Shown: positions 7,031-13,915, counted from the first letter of the stretch. The stretch is 64,000 bases of DNA from Christiangramia lutea (GCF_022489035.1 NZ_JAKVTV010000001.1:310001-374000); one strand, 5' to 3'. Numbers and translations are program-made. The notes: generated by a model from the sequence alone, not told the origin.

Positions 7031-8248
7031 CTAATTATTCAATGCGTTTTTTAAATCCTTAATTATATCATCAACATATTCCAGTCCTACTGAGATCCTT
7101 ACCAGTCCGTCACTAATCCCCGCTTCAAGACGCTCGTTCTCGCTCAGCTTACTATGAGTAGTAGAAGCAGGATGCGTCACAATTGTTCGGGTATCTCCCA
7201 GGTTGGCCGATCTGGAGCAAAGCTTCAGATTATCGATGAACCTGCGACCCGCTTCTATTCCACCTTTGATCTCAAAAGCAACCACATTACCCCCCAATCT
7301 CATTTGTTTTTTCGCCACTTCATATTGTGGATGCGATTTTAGGAAAGGATATTTCACATTCTGGGCCTGTTCAATTCCTTCCAGGTAATCAGCCACTTTC
7401 AGCGCATTTACGCAATGTTTTTCCAGGCGAACTGATAAAGTTTCCAGACTTTTCGAAAGTACCCAGGCGTTAAATGGGGAAAGCGCCGGCCCCGTATTTC
7501 TACTGAACAAATAAATTTCCCTTACCAGGTCTTCTCTCCCAACCGTAACACCACCAAGCACTCTTCCCTGACCGTCGATCAATTTGGTAGCCGAATGGAT
7601 TACCAGGTCAGCTCCGAATTTAATTGGATTCTGGATATAGGGTGTGGCAAAACAGTTGTCAATAATCAAAATGAGATTATGCTTTTTTGTAATTTCACCG
7701 AGATGTTCAAGGTCAAGGATATCAACTCCCGGGTTTGTTGGAGACTCCGCAAAAAGCACCTTGGTTTCAGGTTTTATATAACTTTCAATGGTTTCCGGTT
7801 CATTTACATCAAAATAGGAATGTGAAATATTCCACTTCGGAAAATATTTGGTAAACAAGCCATGCGTAGAACCAAAGACAGATCTTGCCGCGACAATATG
7901 ATCTCCACTATTTAGCAATGCTGCCAGCGTGGAAAATACCGCTGCCATTCCTGTGGCAAAGGCATACCCGGCTTCAGCACCTTCCATTTTAACGATCTTA
8001 TCAACGAATTCTGAAGTATTAGGATTGGTGAAACGGCTGTAAATATTACGCTCTTTCTCTTCGGCAAAACTCGCCCTCATATCTTCTGAATCTTCAAATA
8101 AATAACTTGAAGTTAGATACAAAGGCACCGAATGCTCCTGAAATTGCGTTCTTTCACTTTGAGTTCTCACTGCTATCGTTTCAAAATTCTCCTGATAATG
8201 ACCATTACAGTCACTTTTCTCGGTTGCTATGGCTTGTAGGTTTTCCAT
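7031..8248 (-). CDS. Cys/Met metabolism PLP enzyme, MetB/MetZ type (homocysteine formation)
   Basis: This 405-residue fold-type I PLP enzyme has the lysine motif HSATKLIDGQGRVLGG (about residues 218-233) and the family end pattern GDTRTIVTHPASTTHSKL. The sequence resembles O-succinylhomoserine sulfhydrylase (MetZ) and cystathionine gamma-synthase. In this cluster metX should provide O-acetylhomoserine, so the acyl donor is uncertain. A second, different family member (metY) starts the operon. The two may act in direct sulfhydrylation and transsulfuration respectively. It is followed by rrf2 after only 35 bp. Confidence 0.85.
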   Translation of the reverse strand: MENLQAIATEKSDCNGHYQENFETIAVRTQSERTQFQEHSVPLYLTSSYLFEDSEDMRASFAEEKERNIYSRFTNPNTSEFVDKIVKMEGAEAGYAFATGMAAVFSTLAALLNSGDHIVAARSVFGSTHGLFTKYFPKWNISHSYFDVNEPETIESYIKPETKVLFAESPTNPGVDILDLEHLGEITKKHNLILIIDNCFATPYIQNPIKFGADLVIHSATKLIDGQGRVLGGVTVGREDLVREIYLFSRNTGPALSPFNAWVLSKSLETLSVRLEKHCVNALKVADYLEGIEQAQNVKYPFLKSHPQYEVAKKQMRLGGNVVAFEIKGGIEAGRRFIDNLKLCSRSANLGDTRTIVTHPASTTHSKLSENERLEAGISDGLVRISVGLEYVDDIIKDLKNALNN

Positions 8249-8254
8249 TTTATT

Positions 8255-9328
8255 CTAGTTTAATCGTTCCGATATTTTTAAAATATCGCCAAATACTCCT
8301 CTGGCGGTTACCTCTGCTCCCGCTCCTGCACCGCGAATCACTAATGGCTGATCTTTATAGGATTCGGTATAGATTTCAAAAATATTATCGGCTCCCTCGA
8401 TCTGGCCCAGTGCAGAAGCCTTCGGTTCCCTGATCAGTTTTGCCTCCAGGCTGCCCTTTTCCACATCCAGTTCTCCAATATATCTAAGCACTTCATCTTT
8501 TAACTGTTTTGATTTATATTTTTCAAAGTGTCCATTTAATTCGGAAATCCTTGAATTGAATTCTTCCAGCGTGGTATCGCCGTTCAACTGATGGGGAATC
8601 AGCGATTCGATTTTCACTTCCTCGAATTCCTTTTTCAACTGTATTTCCCTGGCCAGGATGAGCAATTTTCTTCCCACGTCCTTTCCGCTAAGGTCGATAC
8701 GTGCATCAGGTTCAGTATAGCCAAGAACTCCGGCTTCTTCCAGGACTTTGGAAAATTCCTTTTGTTCGCTTGAAAACGTATTGAAAATATAACTTAGCGA
8801 ACCAGAGAACACCCCTCTTATCCTGGTGACCTTCTCTCCAGAAAGATGAAGATTCCTTAAGGTTTCTACTATGGGAAGACCCGCCCCCACATTGGTTTCA
8901 TAAACAAAATTCTTATTGTTCTTCTTCAACACTTTTCTCAACCTCTCATAAAACTCTAAAGACAGTGTATTTGCCACTTTATTTGCCGCGATAATATGGC
9001 TCCCGGCATTCACCAGGTCGAAATATTTATGCGGAAAATCGATGCTTGCCGTAGTGTCTATGGAAACGAGGTTTTTAAACTGATGCTTATTGAAATAATC
9101 CTCGACTTCGGAAAAAGAATATTTCTTTGAACTGCTTTTAAAATCGCTATCCCAATCAGACTTTATCCCTTTAGGATTCAAAAGCGCATGCGAAGAATCT
9201 GCCACCAGGACCAATTTCAGGATGAGGCCGGAAGATTCTTTTAAATGTTCTTCTGAAGAGGCTAGTTGTTCCAGTAATTTGCTGCCTACCTTACCCGGCC
9301 CAAACAGTGCGAGATGTATTGTTTTCAT
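8255..9328 (-). CDS. Homoserine dehydrogenase, monofunctional and lacking ACT domain
   Basis: This 357-residue protein begins with a Rossmann motif (ALFGPGKVGSKLLEQL) and contains the NKVANTLS, ETNVGAGLPIVETLR and GVFSGSLSYIFN motifs of the homoserine dehydrogenase catalytic domain as in ThrA. No aspartokinase or C-terminal ACT domain is present. It would reduce aspartate semialdehyde to homoserine dedicated to methionine synthesis. It overlaps the end of metX by 38 bp and is followed after 6 bp by the metB/Z gene, so these are one transcript. Confidence 0.9.
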   Translation of the reverse strand: MKTIHLALFGPGKVGSKLLEQLASSEEHLKESSGLILKLVLVADSSHALLNPKGIKSDWDSDFKSSSKKYSFSEVEDYFNKHQFKNLVSIDTTASIDFPHKYFDLVNAGSHIIAANKVANTLSLEFYERLRKVLKKNNKNFVYETNVGAGLPIVETLRNLHLSGEKVTRIRGVFSGSLSYIFNTFSSEQKEFSKVLEEAGVLGYTEPDARIDLSGKDVGRKLLILAREIQLKKEFEEVKIESLIPHQLNGDTTLEEFNSRISELNGHFEKYKSKQLKDEVLRYIGELDVEKGSLEAKLIREPKASALGQIEGADNIFEIYTESYKDQPLVIRGAGAGAEVTARGVFGDILKISERLN

Positions 9329-10304
9329 TTGCTTGTATAGTTGATTGAAATATTGGTTTTAAAAATCTATTTAACTGGTCTGTCTCGATTAAAAAGGCAT
9401 CATGCCCGTGAATAGACCTGATCTCATGGATGCTGATATTATTCTTTAATAAGGAAAGTTCCACGTAAGAGTTCCAGTTCTCCTCTGCCAGGAAAAACAG
9501 GTCTGAATTAACCGTGACTATATGAATATCTCCTTTGATCCTGCTGGCTGCTTCCAGGTGATTTCCTGTACCATCGCTAATATCAATAGTGGTAAGCAGG
9601 TGGTTCATCAGTTTATAAGAAGGAAGTGTGAACCTGTTCTTAAGCTTTTCCCCATGATGTAACAACCAGTTTTCCACTTCAAATGCCTGGTTTTCCCTGT
9701 TCCTTTTACCCTCGAATTTCTGTGCAAGCGATTGTGGGGTTCGGTAAAAGGTCATGGCATGCATTCTCGCATCGTGCACCGGGTTGGAGGAATTATTCAG
9801 AATATGATCCTGGATCCTGCAATTCGCCACCAGCCAGTCTGTAGATTTATAATCACAGGCGATGGGAATGATATTCTCACCCAGCTCGGGCTTCAAAACT
9901 GCCAGTTCCCAGGCCAATGCACCACCAATACTTCCGCCTATGATGGCGAAAAGTTTAGTGATATTCAGCTTTTCCAGGGCCTGTGCCTGAATCTCCGCAA
10001 TATCTCTCAGTCTGAATTCCTTATAATTTTCAAAGAACTGGTCTTCGTGACCTTTAAATCCGTTACCAGGAATATTAAAAGCCAGCACACAAAAATGGTT
10101 GATATCTATACATTTATTTTGACCAATCAGTTCCTTCCACCAGCCTTTGCTGCCAGTTACCAGGGAGTTCCCGGTTAGGGCGTGATTTACCAGGATGATG
10201 GGAGCCTCTGTAGGTTCTTTTCCGAAAAACTGGTAGCTCAGGTGAATATCCTGCACCGTTCCCGCGGAATTTTTAAAGTTCTCTATTGTAATCTCTTGAA
10301 GCAT
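9291..10304 (-). CDS. metX: Homoserine O-acetyltransferase-like alpha/beta hydrolase
   Basis: This 337-residue protein has the MetX features VNHALTGNS, the nucleophile elbow IGGSIGGALAWE (about residue 137) and the terminal GHDAFL histidine motif. Family members usually show GGSMGG, here GGSIGG. It would acetylate homoserine for the sulfhydrylases next to it. Some family members use succinyl-CoA and substrate choice cannot be read safely from sequence. It is 63 bp downstream of metY and overlaps hom. Confidence 0.9.
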   Translation of the reverse strand: MLQEITIENFKNSAGTVQDIHLSYQFFGKEPTEAPIILVNHALTGNSLVTGSKGWWKELIGQNKCIDINHFCVLAFNIPGNGFKGHEDQFFENYKEFRLRDIAEIQAQALEKLNITKLFAIIGGSIGGALAWELAVLKPELGENIIPIACDYKSTDWLVANCRIQDHILNNSSNPVHDARMHAMTFYRTPQSLAQKFEGKRNRENQAFEVENWLLHHGEKLKNRFTLPSYKLMNHLLTTIDISDGTGNHLEAASRIKGDIHIVTVNSDLFFLAEENWNSYVELSLLKNNISIHEIRSIHGHDAFLIETDQLNRFLKPIFQSTIQANENNTSRTVWAG

Positions 10305-10367
10305 TTCTTTTTGTTTAATCCGGGAAAAGCATTTTTCAACTTTCCCCGGATCGATTAAAAACCAACA

Positions 10368-11660
10368 TTAAACCAATGATCTCTTTTTAATTTGCGCGAA
10401 GGCCTCTTTCAGATCCGACTTCAGATCCTCTACATCTTCCAATCCAACCGATAACCTGATAAGATCTGGAGTAACTCCTGTTGAAGCCTGCTCCTCCTCT
10501 GTCAATTGCTGATGGGTCGTACTTGCCGGATGAATAATTAGTGACTTGGTATCGCCGATATTGGCCAGCAATGAGAAAACCTTAGCTTCATCTACCACGG
10601 TTTTCGCAGCTTCATAGCCTCCTTTTACTCCGAAGGTTACAAGTCCGCTTTGACCTTCTGGAAGATATTCCTTGGCCAGACCATAATATTTGCTGTTTTC
10701 TAGTCCCGGGTAATTCACCCATTCCACTTCTTTCTGTTCCTGAAGCCATTTGGCCAGTGTCAGTGCATTCTTACTATGTTCTTTAATTCTGATCTTTAAC
10801 GTTTCCAGTCCCTGGATGATCTGGAATGCATTGAACGGACTCAGTGCCGCACCGTGATCTCTCAATCCTTCAATTCTCACCTTGGCGATGAATGCTGCTT
10901 CTTCAAGAGCTTCGTGGTAAACCAGTCCGTGATAACCCGGAGAAGGCTCGGTGAATTCAGGGAATTTTCCATTGGCCCAGTCGAATTTACCGGCATCGAT
11001 GATAGCTCCTCCAAGCGTGGTACCATTACCGTTGATATATTTCGTTAGTGAATGCAGTACGATATCGGCGCCATGTTCAATAGGGTTTAATAGATAAGGA
11101 GTAGCAACCGTATTATCTACTATGAACGGAACTTTAAAAGCTTTTGCTTCTTTTGAAATTCCTTTTAGATCCAGTACATCCAGTTTTGGATTTCCCACAG
11201 ATTCAGCAAAGAATACTCTGGTATTTTCTTTTGCTGCTTTGGTAAAATTTGTTGGATCTGTTGGGTCTACGAAGGTGGTGGTGATTCCGAGGCGAGGTAA
11301 GGTATTCTTGAAGAGGTTGTAAGTTCCGCCGTACAGGCTATTTGAAGAAACTATGTGATCACCTGCTTTTAAAAGGGTGAGCAGCGCGGTGCTTGTGGCT
11401 GCAGTTCCAGAAGCAGTCACCACGGCTGCGATCCCGCCCTCCAGTGCTGCCAGTCGTTGTTCCAGGATATCCAGGGTTGGATTATTGATCCTGGTATAAA
11501 TAAATCCTGGCTCGGCCAGCGAGAATAGCGCAGCGGCATGATCGGAATTATTAAATACGTAAGAAGTGGACTGGTAAAGCGGTACTGCCCTGGTTCCACC
11601 ATTTTGTTTTACATCGTGCCCTGCATGTAATGCTTTTGTTGAAAAATTTTTAGTGCTCAT
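10368..11660 (-). CDS. metY: O-acetylhomoserine sulfhydrylase
   Basis: This 430-residue PLP enzyme has the MetY features FVDPTDPTNF, VDNTVATPYLLNP and lysine motif HSLTKYINGNGTTLGG (about residues 204-219). It makes homocysteine directly from O-acetylhomoserine and sulfide produced by the sulfite reductase system. It is the first structural gene of the methionine operon and lies behind two tandem Met/Cys-rich leader ORFs, each with a terminator, plus a palindrome at 11685-11717. Confidence 0.93.
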   Translation of the reverse strand: MSTKNFSTKALHAGHDVKQNGGTRAVPLYQSTSYVFNNSDHAAALFSLAEPGFIYTRINNPTLDILEQRLAALEGGIAAVVTASGTAATSTALLTLLKAGDHIVSSNSLYGGTYNLFKNTLPRLGITTTFVDPTDPTNFTKAAKENTRVFFAESVGNPKLDVLDLKGISKEAKAFKVPFIVDNTVATPYLLNPIEHGADIVLHSLTKYINGNGTTLGGAIIDAGKFDWANGKFPEFTEPSPGYHGLVYHEALEEAAFIAKVRIEGLRDHGAALSPFNAFQIIQGLETLKIRIKEHSKNALTLAKWLQEQKEVEWVNYPGLENSKYYGLAKEYLPEGQSGLVTFGVKGGYEAAKTVVDEAKVFSLLANIGDTKSLIIHPASTTHQQLTEEEQASTGVTPDLIRLSVGLEDVEDLKSDLKEAFAQIKKRSLV

Positions 11661-11684
11661 GATTTCTATTTTTTAATGTTCTTT

Positions 11685-11717
11685 AAACCTCACAGGTTTT
11701 GAAAACCTGTGAGGTTT
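11685..11717. repeat. Dispersed palindrome, family B, copy 2
   Basis: A 33-nt palindrome has the arms AAACCTCACAGGTTT and AAACCTGTGAGGTTT, the same arms as at 2618-2650 but in swapped order. It is 25 bp before the metY start codon, in the transcribed leader, and could form a strong RNA hairpin there. Confidence 0.8.
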
Positions 11718-11741
11718 TCTTTTTGAATTTTGATGAAAAAA

Positions 11742-11775
11742 AAGTCCCCCTGATATGCTATTACCAGGGGGACTT
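11742..11775 (-). terminator. Intrinsic terminator of candidate Met/Cys attenuator 1
   Basis: A perfect 11-bp stem (AAGTCCCCCTG / CAGGGGGACTT; 11742-11752 with 11765-11775) and a 12-nt loop are followed on the minus strand by eight T residues. It is about 80 bp before metY. The base of its loop and two stem positions (11757-11766) can instead pair with leader segment 11815-11824 (10 bp, one G-U). Confidence 0.88.
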
Positions 11776-11798
11776 AACGAATTGAACTTTATAACTAA

Positions 11799-11891
11799 TT
11801 AAATTCTCCAGTTTTGGCAATAGCGATTCATACGACGCATACACATCATGCACATACACATAGTCATCATTAGGTTGCCAATTGTTTTCAT
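11799..11891 (-). CDS. Candidate leader peptide 1 (Met/Cys-rich) of the methionine operon
   Basis: A 30-codon ORF begins MKTIGNLMMTMCMCMMCM, with nine Met and four Cys codons in total, and ends 23 nt before a strong terminator. Three alternative helices can be drawn, as in the trp paradigm: 11875-11881 with 11814-11820 (7 bp), 11815-11824 with 11757-11766 (10 bp, antiterminator), and the terminator. A ribosome stalled in the Met/Cys run would break the first and allow the second. The purine-rich stretch AAAAAAGGAAATG precedes the start. No homologue is recognised. Confidence 0.78.
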   Translation of the reverse strand: MKTIGNLMMTMCMCMMCMRRMNRYCQNWRI

Positions 11892-11909
11892 TAGTTCATT
11901 TCCTTTTTT

Positions 11910-11966
11910 GTCATCCTGAACTCGTTTCAGGATCTTTGAAGAAGCTGAAACAAGTTCAGCTTGACG
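11910..11966. repeat. Dispersed palindromic repeat, family A, copy 3
   Basis: GTCATCCTGAACTCGTTTCAGGAT and GCTGAAACAAGTTCAGC form adjacent hairpins related to the copies at 867-949 and 5581-5647. It lies between terminator 2 and leader ORF 1. Confidence 0.78.
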
Positions 11967-12003
11967 TTTGATTCGGGTTTCCAACTTAAAAATCATGATA
12001 TAA

Positions 12004-12034
12004 AAAAAGCCGCTGCGGTTGGCAGCGGCTTTTT
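12004..12034 (-). terminator. Intrinsic terminator of candidate Met/Cys attenuator 2
   Basis: A perfect 13-bp GC-rich stem (12004-12016 with 12022-12034) and a 5-nt loop are followed by T residues on the minus strand. There is no complete gene upstream for it to terminate, only leader ORF 2, which is a strong argument for an attenuator. The leader segment around 12069-12075 (GCAGCGC) mimics the 3' arm and can pair with the 5' arm. Confidence 0.88.
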
Positions 12035-12054
12035 GCAATTATATCTTTTCAGTT

Positions 12055-12123
12055 TTATGCAATAGAGTGCGCTGCGGAAGGCTTCCACATCATACACATC
12101 ATATTGCAAATTATACTGATCAT
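12055..12123 (-). CDS. Candidate leader peptide 2 (Met/Cys-rich) of the methionine operon
   Basis: A 22-codon ORF reads MISIICNMMCMMW at its start, with five Met and two Cys codons. It ends at 12055, about 20 nt before terminator 2. A good -7 promoter element ends 19 nt upstream of the ATG, so this is the first ORF of the transcript. The nucleotides coding residues 16-19 repeat the terminator loop and 3' arm almost exactly, giving an antiterminator of 6-7 GC-rich pairs with the terminator 5' arm. Confidence 0.74.
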   Translation of the reverse strand: MISIICNMMCMMWKPSAAHSIA

Positions 12124-12142
12124 TTTTTCGTTTTCTGAATTA

Positions 12143-12175
12143 CAAAGATATGCACGGAAATTTTTAATATCCAAG
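12143..12175 (-). promoter_or_regulatory. Promoter of the leader 2 - leader 1 - metY operon
   Basis: On the minus strand TATCTTTG (12143-12150) matches the Bacteroidetes -7 box TAnnTTTG. CTTG (12172-12175) lies 21 nt upstream as a possible -33 box. Predicted initiation near 12136 would place leader ORF 2 at the very 5' end of the RNA. Confidence 0.65.
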
Positions 12176-12275
12176 CCTTTAGCAAAAAATAAATTGGAAA
12201 AGTTTTAAAAGCTCTTGTTTTACTGGGGTTTTGAAAGCAACATTTTTTTCTTGTCCATTTATCTGAAACTGGAAA

Positions 12276-12380
12276 CCGCGTTAGGGATTGAGCGGTTGTT
12301 TGAGCTCTCCCGATTTTTAATCGGGAAGCGAGCCGCGAAAGCCCGGCCCGAGCGAGCTAAGAGCGAAGGGCAACGCCCCC
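12276..12380. repeat. GC-rich structured intergenic element
   Basis: This segment is clearly richer in GC than its AT-rich surroundings. It contains a hairpin CCCGATT/AATCGGG (12309-12325) that extends outward to GCGG/CCGC, then a second GC-rich part with GCCC/GGGC. Similar GC-rich blocks recur between genes in many flavobacterial genomes. Function is unknown. It could be a small RNA or a repeat. It lies between the divergent metY and metK promoters. An ORF across it looks spurious. Confidence 0.5.
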
Positions 12381-12426
12381 ATAAAAATTACCAGAATCGA
12401 AATTGGATAAAATGACGTTAAAAGAA

Positions 12427-12456
12427 TTTGGGATGAACTGAATTTTTATACATTTG
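12427..12456 (+). promoter_or_regulatory. Bacteroidetes-type promoter of metK
   Basis: TTTG (12427-12430), an 18-nt spacer and TACATTTG (12449-12456) match the Bacteroidetes primary sigma factor consensus almost perfectly. Initiation near 12463 would start the RNA immediately before the riboswitch candidate. Confidence 0.75.
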
Positions 12457-12470
12457 TAGCCAAGTTATTG

Positions 12471-12531
12471 AAAGGGATAGATTTGACTGATTGCAACCCT
12501 TATACTTCTAAAGTATAGCAAATGCTAAAGC
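12471..12531 (+). promoter_or_regulatory. Candidate SAM-II-class (long-loop) riboswitch upstream of metK
   Basis: P1 can form between AAGGG (12472-12476) and CCCTT (12497-12501). The enclosed loop, GATTTGACTGATTGCA, closely resembles the SAM-II L1 consensus. A 6-7 bp hairpin (ATACTT/AAGTAT, 12502-12516) is inserted in the next loop, followed by AAATGCTAAAG, which resembles the conserved 3' strand with GCTAAA. This is the layout of the SAM-II long-loop variants. I could not confirm the pseudoknot base by base. metK, which makes SAM, is the natural target. Confidence 0.66.
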
Positions 12532-12603
12532 AGAATGTAGACACACCTCTCTTAGCTCTTCACGTCAAGTTTTTCCATTCGTATTAATTAAAAAAGAAAT
12601 TGA

Positions 12604-13866
12604 ATGGCTTATTTATTTACTTCAGAAAGTGTTTCTGAAGGGCACCCAGATAAGATTGCAGACCAGATTAGTGACACTCTTTTAGACAATTTTCTAGCCT
12701 TTGACGAAGAATCGAAGGTAGCCTGCGAAACGCTGGTAACTACCGGACAGGTGGTATTGGCAGGTGAAGTGAGAAGTAATACCTACCTTGACGTTCAGAA
12801 CATCGCCCGAGACGTGATCAACGATATTGGTTACACCAAAGGCGCCTATAAATTCAGCGGGGATTCCTGCGGGGTGATCTCTCTAATTCACGAGCAGTCC
12901 CAGGATATTTACCAGGGGGTGGACCGTGGTAAAAAAGATGAACAGGGAGCTGGCGACCAGGGAATGATGTTTGGCTACGCGACCAATGAGACTGAGAACT
13001 ACATGCCACTGGCGCTGGATATCTCACACAAGATCCTGATCGAACTCGCGAAACTTCGCCGTGAAGGAAAGGAAATCGATTATTTAAGACCTGATTCCAA
13101 GAGTCAGGTAACGATAGAATACAGCGACGATAATGTACCGCAACGTATCGTGGCCATCGTAGTTTCTACACAGCATGATGATTTTGACAAGGACGATGAG
13201 GCCATGCTAAAAAAAATAAAAAAGGATATCATCGAGATCCTAATTCCAAGGGTGAAGGAACAACTTCCGGAATATGTTCAGAAACTGTTCAATGACAATA
13301 TCGTTTACCATATCAATCCAACCGGGAAGTTCGTGATCGGCGGGCCGCATGGTGATGCCGGGTTAACTGGACGAAAGATCATCGTGGATACCTATGGTGG
13401 AAAAGGTGCCCACGGAGGTGGTGCTTTCTCGGGGAAAGATCCTTCGAAAGTTGACCGTTCCGCAGCTTATGCTTCAAGGCATATCGCCAAGAACCTGGTA
13501 GCAGCTGGGGTAGCTCCGGAAATTCTGGTTCAGGTTTCCTATGCTATTGGAGTGGTTGAACCTACTTCCATTTCGGTTTATACTTATGGAAAGAAAAACG
13601 TTGAGCTTACCGATGGACAGATCGCGGAAAAAGTTCGCGAGATCTTCGACATGAGGCCGGCGGCTATTGAAGACAGATTGAAGCTTAGAAATCCTATCTA
13701 CCGCGAAACTGCGGCTTACGGACATATGGGGAAAGAACCTCGTATTGAAACCAAGGTTTTCGAGAGCCCGTATAACGGAAAGATCACCAAGGAAGTAGAA
13801 CTATTCACCTGGGAGAAACTGGATTATTTAGATAAGGTGAAAGAAGCGATTACTATCAAAAATTAA
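12604..13866 (+). CDS. metK: S-adenosylmethionine synthetase
   Basis: This 420-residue protein opens with FTSESVSEGHPDKIADQISD and has the MetK signatures GAGDQGMMFGYA and GGGAFSGKDPSKVDRS. It makes SAM from methionine and ATP in the cytoplasm. The length is a little above the usual 380-400 residues. The gene has its own promoter, a candidate SAM-sensing leader and a terminator (13891), so it is monocistronic and divergent from the methionine operon. Confidence 0.97.
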   Translation: MAYLFTSESVSEGHPDKIADQISDTLLDNFLAFDEESKVACETLVTTGQVVLAGEVRSNTYLDVQNIARDVINDIGYTKGAYKFSGDSCGVISLIHEQSQDIYQGVDRGKKDEQGAGDQGMMFGYATNETENYMPLALDISHKILIELAKLRREGKEIDYLRPDSKSQVTIEYSDDNVPQRIVAIVVSTQHDDFDKDDEAMLKKIKKDIIEILIPRVKEQLPEYVQKLFNDNIVYHINPTGKFVIGGPHGDAGLTGRKIIVDTYGGKGAHGGGAFSGKDPSKVDRSAAYASRHIAKNLVAAGVAPEILVQVSYAIGVVEPTSISVYTYGKKNVELTDGQIAEKVREIFDMRPAAIEDRLKLRNPIYRETAAYGHMGKEPRIETKVFESPYNGKITKEVELFTWEKLDYLDKVKEAITIKN

Positions 13867-13890
13867 TCAGAAATCATATTAAAAATTATT

Positions 13891-13915
13891 AAGCTGCCTC
13901 CGGGCAGCTTTTTTT
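13891..13915 (+). terminator. Intrinsic terminator after metK
   Basis: AAGCTGCC / GGCAGCTT with a TCCG loop is followed by a T-run, 25 bp after the metK stop. Confidence 0.88.

Noticed and set aside
11799-12038. 79-codon reading frame covering leader 1 and upstream sequence
   Set aside because: Its first part runs through terminator 2 and palindromic repeat A. Only the last 30 codons from the ATG at 11891 have the Met/Cys run and a suitable upstream region.
12215-12415. 66-codon ORF on the plus strand
   Set aside because: It is made of the GC-rich structured repeat (RPERAKSEGQRPH-like translation) and has no protein features.
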